Of a stretch of 64,000 bases of DNA, positions 34,681 to 47,817 are shown piece after piece. Under the pieces are notes generated by a model, which had not been told where the DNA came from, did not search any database, and saw only the letters and a program-made list of their open reading frames with translations. Location: NCBI GenBank assembly GCA_904066235.2, contig CAJFCV020000001.1, forward strand, positions 5,084,001-5,148,000, given 5' to 3'. The position numbers and the translations under genes were made by a program. Position 1 is the stretch's first letter. Each line of letters opens with the position of its first letter. This DNA is from Bursaphelenchus xylophilus. Taxonomy: Eukaryota > Nematoda > Chromadorea > Rhabditida > Aphelenchoididae.

Positions 34681-36417
34681 ACACGTTCCTGGTTCTCTTC
34701 GAATGGCTTTTTTCTCTCTCGGACTTTGAGAGAAGGAAGGAAATGGATTTTCTGACCAAAAATGAATTGAAGAAATAAAGAAATTTCGCTTATAATTCGC
34801 TATAAAGATGTTGGTAAGGATGGTAATTATTTTCTGAATTGCTGGATGAGTTGAGTCACTGAGTTCGAGATTGTAAAGTCATTTCTCCAGCTGGAGCTCC
34901 AGGGCAATTAGGTTTATTTGGAAACAAACACAATATTTTAAATTATCGCAAGAAAAGTAAATACGATAATGTTACATGAACAAATACTTCCGACAAATTG
35001 CCTTGAAAACGATTTCACATCGAAATTTTATGAAGAATAATATCGGACCCTCCTACTGTAACTACTCTAAAAAACTAGACCATTAATTTCTAGGAAGATA
35101 GAGAGCCAACAAAATTACTGTAACGACCTAAGGAACAGTGAAAGCGATTATCCAAACAAAGTAATCACTTTCGAAAGGGGAATAAATCGTTTTCCCTCTT
35201 CTCTGTTACGCAACCGTTATCCCTCAAAAGACAAACGAACAGACTTGAGGCGACTTGAGTGGGGTGCGGATCGAGGAATTAGCAAAAAACGAAAGTGAAA
35301 TGAGACGATCTTGTGATCCCAAAAAAGGAAATTTCGACGTGAGATGGGGATTGGGAAAAGTTTGAGGTGAAACTGCGCAAAAATCATATTTTTGGGATCG
35401 ACGTTACTTTTTTTGAATCGCCTTGGGGCTAAATAAGTGTTGAGGGTGTCACCCGGAGGGAGACGAGGGATGTCTAGGAATGTGGAGAAAGTGAATCAAA
35501 ACCTTTGAAGAACGGTAATTGGAACGATGGAGACGTCATTGGAGGGAGGATCACGTAGAGAACGACGTTGTTCCATGAAAAAATGTCCGATGAAAATCTC
35601 TTCCTTTGTTGTTTGCCTCTCGAAATATAAGACCTTACAAAGCAGTATCGCTTTTTAACATCCCAAAAATTTTCTTCTGCCTCTATACCAATTCCTGAAA
35701 ATTTTCTCGCCATTCGCAAGGGCAGTCGAGATACCCAACTCTGTATCCTTTATGAGGAAGGACGGTAGATGGTTCCTCCAAAAATCAGGGATGGAATCTC
35801 CCATGTCAGAAGCCATAAGAACTCCATTCTCATGTTTTTCCAAGCTTCGTCAAAGTTTAGATTTTTTTCTATAAGAATCTGGCACACCCAGCCCCAAATA
35901 ACAATCTGTCTCTTAATTACATTTTATTCAAGGCTGAAGGATGGTTGATAATTGGAAACTCGGATGAATAAGATTTAGATACAAAAAAGAGAATACTTTA
36001 TAGACTACAGCATACGAAAAGAAACAATGATACTCGTCGTTTTTTTCCGTCGATTCGCACTCGCCATGTAATCCAGGGAATTTTTATTGTAATTATAAAA
36101 ATTAAGTGGAACAAACAGGAAATTGGGAGTTGGAAGTCAACGGGCGGGGCTGATAACCAATTAGAAAACCAGAGCATTTTCGTAGAGACGGAGTTGGATG
36201 GGAAGGGACATAATACATCAGGAAAGCATTCAAATCACTCTGAAATTGGTCGATTTACTCTTTCATTACGAGACTAGCCTAATTACGAACTTAAAAACAA
36301 CTAAAAGTTTAGCATACCCATTTATTTATATTACACAATCAACCATAAAAACATACTGTATGCTACAAAATCACTGCGAATATCCGATTCTTTCGTACCA
36401 ACATCGGTGGGAATAAC
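34681..36417. other. Gene-poor region 3' of Rab11
   Basis: 1.7 kb with no exon that fits a known family. The few open frames lack coding character and splice partners. The part next to 36417 is the 3' untranslated region of Rab11. Confidence 0.4.
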
Positions 36418-37210
36418 TTAGGAGGAGAGATTACAGCACTGTTTCTTCGACTGTTGGTCGTTCGAAGCGGAGAGAGTGATATTGTTTTGGCTGTGGATAG
36501 GTGCCAGACGGTCTGGGGGCACTTGTCGGGTCGAAACCGACTTGTAGATCTCGGTCAGGATGTTGGTGAAGGCCCGTTCGACGTTGGTGGAGTCGAGGGC
36601 AGAGGTCTCGATGAAGGAGAGTTGGTTTCTCTCCGCATAAGCGGTCGCCTCTTCGGTGGGGACGGCGCGGAGGTGACGAAGATCCGACTTGTTGCCCACC
36701 AACATGATCACGATGTTCTGGTCGGCGTGATCACGCAGTTCCTTCAGCCAACGCTCCACATTCTCGTAGGTCACGTGCTTCGCAATATCGTAGACCAACA
36801 AAGCTCCGACGGCGCCACGATAATAGGCCGAAGTGATGGCTCTGTAACGCTCTTGCCCGGCTGTATCCCAAATCTGTGCTTTCACGACTTTACCCTCAAC
36901 CTGAAAATACCCAAAGTATTATTTCAAACACATCTTGAAACACCTATCCGCCGAAACCCCGTTATCAACCTACCTGAATGCTGCGCGTGGCAAATTCGAC
37001 TCCGATCGTGGATTTCGACTCCAAATTGAACTCGTTACGAGTGAAACGCGACAAGAGATTTGACTTTCCAACACCCGAATCTCCGATCAGAACGACTAAA
37101 ATCGAATAATTAGTACTCAACAGGCACCCAAATCTAAATTTCAAACGTATACAATTAACAAATGCCTTACCCTTGAACAGGTAGTCGTATTCATCATCAC
37201 GGGAACCCAT
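36418..37210 (-). CDS. rab-11.1: Rab11-type small GTPase
   Basis: Three exons: 37171-37210, 36974-37095 and 36418-36900; 214 aa. [13 protein letters not shown] leads into the P-loop GDSGVGKSN, switch [13 protein letters not shown], switch [21 protein letters not shown] (Rab11 signature), the NKSD and ETSAL nucleotide motifs and a double-cysteine tail CCNLSS for geranylgeranylation. Rab11 controls recycling endosomes and delivery of membrane to the cell surface and cleavage furrow. Length and motifs are those of the ancestral Rab11. An acceptor at about 37269 (TTTATTCAG) gives a ~58-nt leader. Confidence 0.95.
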
Positions 37211-40200
37211 TTTGTGCGGGTTTGGGGGAGATTTGAGCCGTTGAAAAGTTCAAGTCGGGGTCTACAACCTGAATAAACAGCGGGATTATCATAAAGAACG
37301 TAAATAAATAAAGGGTAAAACACGAAAAAATAAATTCATACAAAAAAAATAAATTAAAAATAATCCAGATTTAGATTCTATTATATCTGAATCCCTTCCA
37401 AATATCCATCCGCCACTTTGCTTTCCAAAAATTTCAAAATAAACAATCCCCAACACAAAAGCAGAAAACCTTTTTGTTCTCCGCCATAAAATCCAGCAAA
37501 AAGGCAATCAATAAATTTATTTCATATGATTGGGGATGAAATAAGTAATCAGACAGGGTTTCGCAGACGAATTACTTTTTTCAGGTCATAAGGCATCTCA
37601 AGAAACAGAGCAAATCATAGACAAAATATCCACAAAAAAACGAATATTATCTATGCGTTCAGCTAAAAAAACATCGCCCAAATACAGACAACGTCCGTGC
37701 TGAGGACAGCGATTTGAGCGTGAAAAAAAGAGGCGATGGCGCGTCGTCGAAAGAGGCGACTAGAGACCGAGCAAGGTCTACAAGGGGCGAAAGGAAAGAC
37801 GGACGAGAGAGAAGCGACGTGGCAGCGGCCTTTCGGATTTCCGCTGATTCAAAAGAGTAGGGCAATGGAGAACCAAAACCCCCTCGAAAAATAAAGCTTC
37901 CGATCACAATACAGTGGGGGGAACGTCGGAGACGCCGTAGGGGCTCTGGACGTTCCTTTGTCAGCTGATTAATGGAAACGAAGGAAACTATGTAAAACAA
38001 CAGAACGATAGAACCATGAAAGAAAGGACGATTTTTGTCGGAAGAAATCCACTAACAACAATTAAAAAATACAAATAATTAATAACTTTGAAACGGAGCT
38101 TCACAACTTCTCCATAAATTTGGGAACTCCGTCACAACTACTCTCAAAACTCGATCGCCGAACGCGGCAAGATTTATATCTCCGTGAAATTACTCATTCA
38201 AGAGTAATTCGGATTTTCGAATCAAGAATGCCTAATATAAAACCGAAATTCGTCCTGCAAAAGACGAAACTTGACTGAACCTTGATCAAAGAACACCGAT
38301 TAAAAGTGAAACCGTTTTCTACCCATTGGTTCGAATCAATTGGCCCCTATCGCTTCCGTGGAAAAACAAATTGTTACATAAAAAGCGAAGGAAATCCCAA
38401 GGGAAACTCGAGAAAAAGATTTTGTACAACATTTCGAACGAATTAATCGCACCGTGACCCTTTTCCCGTCAAAAACAGCATTGATTGAATAGCGCGAATC
38501 AAGGGAGGGTCAAGAAGAGAACGGAATTTGCGGAGAACAGCCAGACAGAGAGATGGGCATCAGCAGCGATGGACAAACGGACACGAGCTAATCTTCAATC
38601 GCGCAAAGAACCCTGGTTCATACGATCTCTTTGATCATTTTTGGTAAGGCCAGATACTCAAGTGCAAAACAACACGGTTTATCTGTCTACTGCATTTCTA
38701 TTCAATGCTTTTTTGAATACTATTAGTTTTAAAAAAACATAGATTCGTGTTTTGATACAAATAAATGCAAATCTCCTCTTTCGTTGAGTAAAAATCATTG
38801 CTTTACAGTTCTTCCAAAAACTACAAGTTTTAGAAAACTTGATGCGTCATTTCAACACAACCGTTATATAAGCCGTTAAAGAGTAGCCAAGACAAATGAC
38901 AAACTTATCTCGCTTTATTTTAAGTGAAAAATTCTCGAATTCAAACTGCTTGTGACCCGGTTTCCCATCTTTTCTCCCACATTGAACGGGCGCAGAAAGA
39001 GAGCGAGCGATGAACGCGTGGAGGCAAATCGGGGAACGATTCCATTTTCAGTGCTTTTGTGAACTTTTTCGAAATTTTTCTCTTGAAGAAGTCGCTATAA
39101 TAGTCCACACCGGCTATGTTGTTCGTATTCTATCTAAAATTTCGCAAAAAAACCAAAATTTATACGCCTATTGGGTTCGCAATCAAACCGACCCATTATA
39201 TTCTTTGTTCTAGGAGCCTAAAAAGGTTGAAACCCCCTCGCAGCCGAGTTCCGTGCAAACAAACCAAAAAAGGATTTTTGGAATCCGGCCAGAAACAAAC
39301 TTCCCGAATCTTAGGTGGAACAAGTCAACCACAATAGAGTATAGATTCAATAGAACTGAAGACCATTCGATATGAATTCTAATCGAGGCTTACAGGGCGT
39401 TAATCGAGACGACTGTTATGAATCATACCGTGAAATCATCGAGACAGCCATGCAAAAGAAACAACCATGCAAGGAATACAAAGAAAGAACTCCATAACCC
39501 AAGGTCATAAATACTGAAACCTTATCAGGATAAGGTCGCCAACGCCTTCGAGGAGGAACTAATCAGAGATTACTGTAACACAACAGTGATTTCGCAATCT
39601 TTCAGAATAATAATAGTAAGGTCTATCGCTTCCGAGAACTCCAACACCAGCCGGTTTTATTCAACAAGATTCCCAACCTCCAGCCTATCCTCACTGAATC
39701 CAAACATTGATAAATCGAAATACGAAGACCCCACTGATGAGTAATATCGACAAAACAGCGCCGCATTTTGAAATTCCCAGCCATGATTTGTACATGCACA
39801 TAAAAACTTATTCCAATAAGGTCGGACAAAAAATAACGGGATAGAACAGTTCAAAAGTCGGCTTCTGCATTTTTAATCCAATTATTCCCCACTTCGAAAC
39901 CAAAAAACGTCTGAATTCTAAACGTTAACCCACTAGAAGACGAACGGGGACTCTGTATCCCACCTTCATTTAGGCCTAATAAAGAAAGCAACGTGCTTTA
40001 CAAAGCATTCTATTCGAATCCTCACAAGTTTGATTAATTTTAAACAGAACGTCCGTGCACCCTTGCACAAATCAAAAATTTATATCTAAAACCAAAAGGA
40101 ATTCATGGCAAAAGACCTCACCTTTTCCGAAATCTCATTTCGGCCATTCTTCACACTTCGCCGACGATTATTGCCCTCTTAGAGCAAAAAAAATACAACA

Positions 40201-40722
40201 AAAATTAATAAAACATGTTATAGAAGACTTCAAAAGCATCAAAGCTGTGTGACAACATGTTTTCATATCAAGAAATACATGTTCACATGCAGGCGAAAAC
40301 GATTACACAAACTGGAGAAAAATAACAAAATCTCCCCGAATATTTCTCGATGCAAGTGCGATTTTTGAGTCCCGTGGCGAAGACAAACGTTATGCCAAGA
40401 TCATACGGTAGGCGACGGAAAATGGAGATTTTTCTTCTTGGGGCCTTTGAAAATTTTTTCGAAAAGATGTGATTGTAAGGTTACAGTTTTGAGTTATTGA
40501 TAAGCAGTAATTTAATGAGATGTAAAATACGGAATTCCTGTTTATTTTTTACATGTTGGTTGTCTATTTTCCATTTTTAGTCGGGCAAAAAAGGATTTAC
40601 TTCTGACATAGTTTGTTTTAGGTATCATGTCGGTGTAATCTTTACTTTTCGAGTGATTTACAATTCCTTTCATGACGTTTTTGTTAATATATTTTACTTT
40701 TGTTGTTCTTTTAGGGTCAAAA
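37211..40722. other. Long divergent intergenic region between Rab11 and L7
   Basis: About 3.5 kb. The first ~60 bases are Rab11 5' leader, followed by a probable leader intron. The rest has no exon I can assign. It presumably holds the promoters of two highly expressed genes and may hide untranslated first exons. No tRNA or clear repeat seen. Confidence 0.4.
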
Positions 40723-41629
40723 ATGGTTGAAGCCAAGAAAGCCGCCGGCAAGAAACTCCCAGCCGTCCCAGAGACTCAGCTGAAACGCAGAAAGCTTCAT
40801 GTTGCCACCAGCGTCCGTGTTGCCAACAAGAAAGCCAAGGCCCTGAAGGCACGTTGACTTTTTTATTTTCTTTTGCAGTTTTAGGTTGAATGATATGGGG
40901 TTGTCTAAAATTTATTTGTTTTAGGCTGCTAAGGCCAAGAAGGTCGAGATCTTCAAGCGTGCTGAGCGATACATCAACGAGTACCGTCAACAGAAACGCG
41001 CTGAGGTCCAGGCCCGCCGTGAAGCCAAGAAGGCCGGCAACTTCTTTGTCCCTGAGGAGGCCAAGCTCGCTTTTGTCATTCGTATCCGTGGTATCAACAA
41101 GATTCACCCAAGACCCCGCAAGGTTCTCCAACTCCTCCGTCTTCGTCAGATCAACAACGGTGTCTTCGTCAAGCTTAACAAAGCCACCATCCAGATGCTC
41201 CGAATTGCCGATCCCTTTATCGCCTGGGGATACCCATCACAGAAATCCATCCGTGAACTCATCTACAAGAGAGGACACGCTAAGGTTAAGGGACAGAGAA
41301 TCCCAATCACTGACAACGCCATCGTCGAAGAGAACTTGGGTAAGCAGCGTTTTTAATATTACTCTTGATGTTAGCATAGTATTTGATTTTCTAAAAGTTT
41401 TAACGTAACGCTAATTTTAGGCAAACAAAACCTGATCTGTGTGGAAGATTTGATCCATGAAATCTACAACGTCGGACCCAACTTCAAGAGAGCCTCAAAC
41501 TTCCTGTGGCCCTTCAAACTGTCCAACCCCAACGGCGGATGGTCTAAGAAGGCTAACCACTTTGTCGAGGGTGGAGACTACGGTAACCGAGAGGACAAGA
41601 TCAACGAGCTTTTGGCTAAAATGATCTAA
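40723..41629 (+). CDS. rpl-7: Ribosomal protein L7 (uL30)
   Basis: Exons 40723-40848, 40925-41339 and 41421-41629; 249 aa. The basic N-terminal extension ([10 protein letters not shown]) is followed by the uL30 fold: [56 protein letters not shown] and the C-terminal [20 protein letters not shown]. It is a large-subunit protein. Exon 1 ends in AAG followed by GCACGT, so intron 1 seems to be a GC-AG intron; no GT site keeps the frame. An acceptor 8 nt before the ATG suggests trans-splicing. Convergent with IMP4. Confidence 0.95.
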
Positions 41630-41806
41630 ATATTTTTTGGTTACATTTTTCGTTCTTTGTTAATTTTGTTGGAATTAAAACAAGAAAATCAAGTTGTTTA
41701 TAAAGAATTGTTGAATGTATGATAATCATTTATGTTGAAAATTAATCAGTGGTTTCAAGCGTCAACAAGTGCAAAATCAACAAGATGGAGTAACAAGCAA
41801 CAGGCT

Positions 41807-42844
41807 TTATTCCACAGAGAGGATGTTCTTCTTTTTGTTAGTGTAAGATCGGAGTGACCATTCAGAATCACATGCCTTTTGGATATCCACAGTACCGAGG
41901 ATGATAGAGTACGCTAAAAAAAAACCCTATTAGACGATTTCTTGAGAATGGTGCCAACTTGCTAAAATTGTATCTTACGTCTCAACTCAAACCTTGGACC
42001 GAGCTCATTCAACTCTACCTCCCCACCTTCTCCAGTTTTGTGAGTAAATTGTCGGAACGAAATGAAATCCTCTGTGTTCGTAAAGGAACAAACTCTTTTA
42101 CTGTCAGGCTTTGGTACAGGGAACAAGTGCTTTAATATGGTTGTGACCTAAATCGAATAATTTACTAAAAAATGGCCACATCTTCCTTACCCTCTTTCCA
42201 ACTTTAGAGTCAAGATTGTGAAAGATGAGATGAGGATAGGCTTCCGACATGTGTTCAGTGTGGGGAATGTCATGGCGCATTACGACGTTGTTCAAACTGA
42301 AGAAACATGTAGGACCATGAGGAAGATGAGAGACAATAAGTGAATCAGGAACACCTCTAGTTTCATTTAGAAAGACCACATCAGTCACCTTAAAATAGAA
42401 AAATTAACATAATACATGCCGTCAGGATACTAGCACAAAACAACATATCAACGCATTACTTACATTAGCTCCTTTGCAGGCTTGAACAATGCTCTTTACG
42501 TCATGAGAACCTCTGTTGACAGTCTGAGAATTGGGAATGGTCAATTTAATCTCTTTTGCAAATCTTTTCAATGCGGAACTAGGGTCACGACTTGTCGTAA
42601 TAACAACCTTAGGATCTTCGCACCCAGCCCACCTGTATTCATCATCTACAGTGTCATCTTGATCTCCCCAATAAGATCCTTCAACCAATTCCAAAGCTTC
42701 TTTCTTCAGGTGAGTTGGGAGAGATCCGTTGTTGTCCACAGCGTTTCTGACAATATCACGTTTCTCTTGAAGTGCCCGCTGCTTGTGCTCAACAGATTTT
42801 CGATAGATGAATTCTCTTCTTTCTCGAATTTGGCGTCTCAACAT
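41807..42844 (-). CDS. IMP4: IMP4, U3 snoRNP protein (Brix domain)
   Basis: Exons 42464-42844, 42191-42388, 41979-42147 and 41807-41913; 284 aa (human IMP4 is 291). N-terminus MLRRQIRERREFIYRKS, then Brix-domain motifs: VVITTSRDPSSALKRFAKE, IPNSQTVNRG, GVPDSLIVSHLPHGPTCFF, LIFHNLDSKVGKR and GPRFELRRYSIILGT. IMP4 binds U3 snoRNA/pre-rRNA in the nucleolar SSU processome. A TTTTTAG acceptor at 42859-42860 lies 13 nt before the ATG. Confidence 0.93.
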
Positions 42845-42863
42845 TGTTTTATCGAGGCCTAAA

Positions 42864-43698
42864 AATTAAAACTAAGTAAATTCATTAAAAACACATTACC
42901 GTGAAACTAATTCACAGAATTAACTGGAAATGCACCCAATTTTTCTTGATCTTGGACTGACCAAAGGATTTTAGCGGGAAATTCGCCTTACCACGGAATG
43001 CCAATTTGAGTCTTACCACGAAAACAACCATGCCAATAAAAACAAGCTGCACTGATTTCGCAGCTGGTCCGCCGATTTTTGCCAACGAATCGTGCCAGTT
43101 CTGTTTGTGATTTGCATTTTCTCGATTGTTACACCGCGTTTGTGGCCACTACTGTTTGTGCCGTCTTTTTTTGCCAAGAAAAAATTGAAATCCTTTAATA
43201 TTTCACAGAAAACTGGGCGAATAACCGAATCAAGTCTGCATTCCAGTAGATGACCCATTCCGTACCATCCCGGATCGTTTTAGTTGGCTCTACAACTCAA
43301 AAGTTGTCGGATCGGTGAGTGCTTGTCTGCCCTCTTTATTGGTTTAGGCCCGATTAGCAAGATAAAGAAGATGGATGGTGTGATTTTATGTTAGAAAATC
43401 TCACACTTTGGGTGTACTACACTAAAAGTGCATTGATTCTCGCTTTGATGTATTTTGCAAGATGTTTTTCTGTCAACATTACACAATCAAGAATCACGTT
43501 TTAAAACACCTCAAATTATTGCGTATGTCGAAAATCAGAGGTCAACACAGACAAATTCCTTCTATATAAGCTCCAAGCCTCTTCATTTTTCAATCACATC
43601 GTTTCGCGATCTGTTTTATTTTGCATCGAGTTTATCCTTACGATCGACTTTGCAGTTTCCAAAGTCTGTCTGCCCCCAGATTTACTGACAGAACAGCC
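42864..43698. other. Divergent intergenic region (IMP4 and CHTOP-like gene 1)
   Basis: No supported exon. It separates IMP4 (minus) from the first CHTOP-like gene (plus) and presumably carries both promoters. Short frames near 43455-43690 look like leader sequence. Confidence 0.35.
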
Positions 43699-44581
43699 AT
43701 GGACGGACCACGTAACTTCTTGTACGACGACTACATGGACTCAGACTTGTACGGTCAAGGAGCGGTGGACAATTTCGGAGCCGGGGGCCGAGCAGATTCG
43801 TAAGTTTATTTTTATTCTGTTGTACTTGCTCGTTCTGTCATGTGTGAAATTTATTATCTCGATTTTCAGTTTCCGTCGCCGTGCCAACGCTCGTAGCGCC
43901 ATTGATATGCCTTTGGACTCTTACACCAGCACTTCTCGTCGTCCAATTCCCTCCAGATCTCGTTTTGCCGATGACTTCCCAACCCGCCAACCTGTCCATG
44001 CCCGAAGAATGGCCACTGCTCTCGGAATCCCAGCCAGGCGCCAGGCCTTGGACTATGATGACTATCCAGCTCCTCGTCGGGGTGTCCGTCGTGTGATCCG
44101 AGAAGTTATTGACGATGATGAACCAGTTGAAGAGATTGTCAGGGTTATCAGAAAGCCCAGAATACAGAAGACTCGCACCATCACGGTGAGATTTTGAAAC
44201 CATTCATCATGGATTTTCTTTGGTTTTGGGACAGTTTTGATGGATGAATTTATAGGTTGTGAGAAAGGTCCCCATTACGCAGCGAGTCAGAAAGCCAGGA
44301 GTGAAGCCAACAATCACAAGAACAGCATTCAAGAGCAAGGGTCGTCCTGGGTAAGTATAAGTTTAATTTTTCCGAGTCAAGCAATAGCTTCAATTTTTAA
44401 TTTCTGTTATTTTAGACCCTCAAAGGACAGATCAGGCCCCTCTCCTCGGCGCGTGAGCTCCGGGGGTATTCAAAAAAGAAAGGACCGCAAGGAGTCCAAG
44501 CCCAAACCCAGCCATGGACAACTCGACGCCGAACTCGATGCATACATGAGGTCTTCCAAACATCCCAGAATCGCTCTTTAA
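43699..44581 (+). CDS. CHTOP/ALYREF-tail protein 1 (probable mRNA export or chromatin adaptor)
   Basis: Exons 43699-43799, 43870-44185, 44256-44350 and 44416-44581; 225 aa. It starts MDGPRNFLYDDYMDSD, has an arginine-rich middle (RRRANARSAID, RRGVRRVIREVIDDDEPVEEIV) and basic stretches, and ends with HGQLDAELDAYMRSSKHPRIAL. The LDAELDAYM motif is the FoP-duplication/UAP56-binding tail of ALYREF and CHTOP. There is no RRM domain. By family, a nuclear RNA-binding adaptor; this is inferred from the tail and composition only. It is in tandem with a related gene downstream. Confidence 0.72.
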
Positions 44582-45311
44582 ATAATATTATCTGTTCTCA
44601 AGTCTTATCAATAATGATAACAATTTAATTGTGTTATAAATTAATAATATAAATGGTTGGCAATAGGTTATAGTTCAGAGAAAAGTAAAGGTTATATGAG
44701 TATGTTGTGAGTGATATAGGGAGTTGTTTCAAGACCTCTCCGAGCTATAATAGAAATATACAATTATATATGGGTAATGTCGTATCGTTTGGATAAGATT
44801 TTTCCTGCGACCAAATAAGCGTAAATGCTGCAACGAATTCTTTGTAAGAATCTCCTCTCTGGAAAGACCAAAATCGATAGTGACATTTGATATGTGACAT
44901 TATGTTCTCTCGCCCTGCAAAATGTTGCAGAGAACGATTTCGCGGACGACGGCAATCGACGTGCTCTGAACTTTTTCTTGGTGTCGAAAAGGCATCAGAA
45001 TTTTCGTTAATTTTGTCTTTGTCAGGGTTTTCTTATGAGGGAGGGGTTGTGTATTTTTATTATCTGGTATAATGTCTATATACGACGTTTTTGCGGGATC
45101 CACGGCAGACTTTTACGGACGTTGTTCAAGTAGACTCCGACGTTCTTAACTAAAACAGTATTTTAGCTGATTTTGACAACCGATATGATAATACACATGC
45201 TCATGGTTACTATCGGGGAGCTCTTATTTTATTTTACCATCATAAAGTTTTTGCTTTGATTTGGTCGGATTTTGCATTTGCAGGAAGACTGCAAGTTCTC
45301 ACGTGGGTGCC
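44582..45311. other. Intergenic region between the two CHTOP-like genes
   Basis: AT-rich. It contains the 3' flank of the first gene and the promoter of the second. Nothing else recognised. Confidence 0.4.
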
Positions 45312-46105
45312 ATGTCCAATCCTCCACTTTACTCCGATTTTTTGGGAAATCTTCAATATCAGGACGATGAAACCGATTTTGGTGCTCACATCCAACCGTA
45401 AGTTTCTTTGCCATAAATTGATTTGTCTCGCGGTTTCAGCCCTGTTCGTATGCAACATCGCCACGAATCTGCTTCTTACAAGTCCAATGTGGATATTGCG
45501 CTTGACCAATACGCCAGCAGCTATCTTCAGAAGCAGTATCCGCGCAGGGCCGAGCAGTACGTCGAGCGTCATCGGCAAAGACTCGTTTACGAGGAACCTC
45601 GTGAACGTGTGTACGAAAGAAGACACCACCATCGTCGTGTCTTCGGAGAAAGAGGGAACAGAAACAGAGAGCCGGTGGAGGTCAGAGTCGTCAGGAGACC
45701 TCGTGTGAAGGTCATCAAGAAGTTCTATATTATCCAGGGTTCTGCTGCTGACTTTGCCAAGAAGATCAATCCGAAGTATCCCAAAGGGTAAGAGATGGAT
45801 GGGTCATGTATAATATAACAAAGCTGCTGGATTGTGTCATGGTTTAGTTTGCTGTCTGAACGGCTTTTACGTAATTTCCTACCTCCTTGACGGCGCTTTT
45901 GACCGGTCTAATTTTACATTCACCTAATTCTAGCAAGACCAACAATAACAACAGCCACAAGTTCAAGCCCAAGGACAAGAAGCCTAGCCGCTCCCAACTC
46001 GATTCCGAACTTGACCAATACATGAAGAAGGTCAAACCGTCCAAGGCCCAGTTGGATGCCGAGCTGGAGGAATACATGAGCTCATCCAAACATCCCAGAA
46101 TCTAA
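45312..46105 (+). CDS. CHTOP/ALYREF-tail protein 2, with two UAP56-type motifs
   Basis: Exons 45312-45397, 45440-45787 and 45934-46105; 201 aa. The acidic/aromatic N-terminus is MSNPPLYSDFLGNLQYQDDE, followed by an Arg/His-rich middle (ERRHHHRRVFGERGNRN). The C-terminus carries the duplicated motif SQLDSELDQYMKKVKPSK then AQLDAELEEYM, ending SSSKHPRI. The pair matches the spacing in CHTOP. The last residues SSKHPRI are shared with the upstream gene, supporting tandem duplication. AATAAA at 46177. Confidence 0.72.
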
Positions 46106-46647
46106 TTAATCCCAGTACTAAATCATTTGTTTACGGTGTTATTCTACTCTCTACGTTCTAACTTTAATTGCCAGTGAATAAATTGTGTTTTTAAGTTTCG
46201 AGTGATTGCTTGAGATCTACTTTTTGGGTGAATTTTACCATGGTTTCTACTTTTTTTAGGATGAAAACGACCTTACTGTAGGGACAAAATAATATAATTT
46301 TTGCTAGGAGACGTTAACTACCGGTTGAAAACTCAAAACTGTGTCCTTATCCTCATAGCCACTAAAACAGCAATTATCTGCACCTTGTCCGACTTTTCGG
46401 TCCGTTTTTCTTGCCTGCGACAGAATGCCAAAAAGTCCTCGGTCCCGCAGCGCTCAGGCGCCTTCCTAGCCAACGTACGGTAATTCTCTATTTCCAATTT
46501 TTTGCGAAAAATCCCAGAGAAAAATTGAACTTTTTTTACGTTTCCATTTATTTTACGTTGTAAATTGTAATATTTAGTGGTTTGTTGTTGTTCGATGTTA
46601 TTCTGGCCTTATTCAAGACGTAACTTTGGCGAAATTTCAGGGTAAAC
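46106..46647. other. Intergenic region upstream of S7
   Basis: It contains the poly(A) signal of the upstream gene (46177-46182) and the leader of S7 with a TTTCAG acceptor at 46639-46640. No other feature. Confidence 0.45.
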
Positions 46648-47655
46648 ATGGTTACAACCACGTACAAAAAGCTCATCAAGTCTGATGGCGTGGCCACCGA
46701 ATTGGAACAACAGGTTGCCAACCATTTGACCGACCTGACCTCCACCGAGGACTTGAAGAACCAACTCTCCGAGTTGTACTTCGTTGGAGCCGAGGTAAGA
46801 ATTTTCCGTTGGCTTTTTCTTGTTTTAGGACTTGACCTGAGAATTTACAATCTCTTTTTTCACTGCCAAATTAAAGAATCGTAGGAGGAAAATAAGGAAT
46901 TTCGTACTGTTTAGTCGTTCTCTTTTAAGTATAAATCTTCGATTTTTGTGGGTTTGAGGAAAATTTAGGTCTATACGAATTCAGCGAAAATTTCGAATTT
47001 GTAAAAGAAAAAAATGCTGTGTAAAATCTCATTCTTTAACTTTTAGAAGCACGAATTTGGAAACAAGAACGTGATCATCATCTGGGTGCCAGTCCCTCAA
47101 CTTCGCGACTACCAGCGAATCCACAACAAGCTGGTCAGAGAGTTGGAGAAGAAGTTCAGCGGGTCTCATGTTGTTTTCCTGGCCAAGGTAAGCTTTTTGA
47201 TTTTTGTTTTATATTCCCGATAAACTTTTCAAGGTTTCTCGTGATTTTTAGCTTTTTTTGATGTTGTAGATGAGATCCGAATTGAGGAATATGTAGTTGT
47301 TTTTGAGCTTGTTATTGTCTCTGCGATTTTGAATCTCCTAATTCTTGATCTTTTTCAGCGCCGTATCCTCCCCAAACCACTCCGTGGCAAAAACCGTCTC
47401 CCAGAAAAGCAAAAGCGACCCCGCTCCCGTACCTTGACCGCCGTCCAAGATGGATACCTGGCCGATATTGTCTACCCCGCCGAGATTGTTGGCCGAAGAA
47501 TCCGCATCAAGCTCGATGGTAAACAAGTCCACAAGGTCCACCTCGACAAGGCTCAACTCACCAACGTTGAACACAAGGTCGACTCTTTCAGCTCCGTCTA
47601 CAAACAGTTGACCGGAAAGGAAGTCGTATTCGAATTCCCCGAACCCCTCTTCTAA
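46648..47655 (+). CDS. rps-7: Ribosomal protein S7 (eS7)
   Basis: Exons 46648-46794, 47047-47187 and 47359-47655; 194 aa, the usual length. Motifs include [60 protein letters not shown] and [20 protein letters not shown]. It is a small-subunit protein needed for 18S rRNA maturation. The TTTCAG acceptor 7 nt before the ATG fits spliced-leader addition. Confidence 0.96.
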
Positions 47656-47817
47656 ATCCCTTAAATGTTCTTTTTTGTTTGTTGTTAAAAGATAAAAGTT
47701 GAAAGTCGTTGATGTTTTTTCTTAACATAAATTTGTAAATGAGATCTTAGGAATGCTTGTAAGGTCAGAACAAGCTTTGTGAATTCAGAGTTTGGGGCGT
47801 TGATGTTGTCCGTAGAT

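Noticed and set aside
34457..34759. Short ORFs on both strands around 34.6 kb
   Set aside because: They overlap tRNA-Asp and have no coding character.
37659..38000. 113-aa minus-strand ORF upstream of Rab11
   Set aside because: No domain, no splice context and arginine/serine-rich composition typical of chance frames; may be part of the leader or promoter region.
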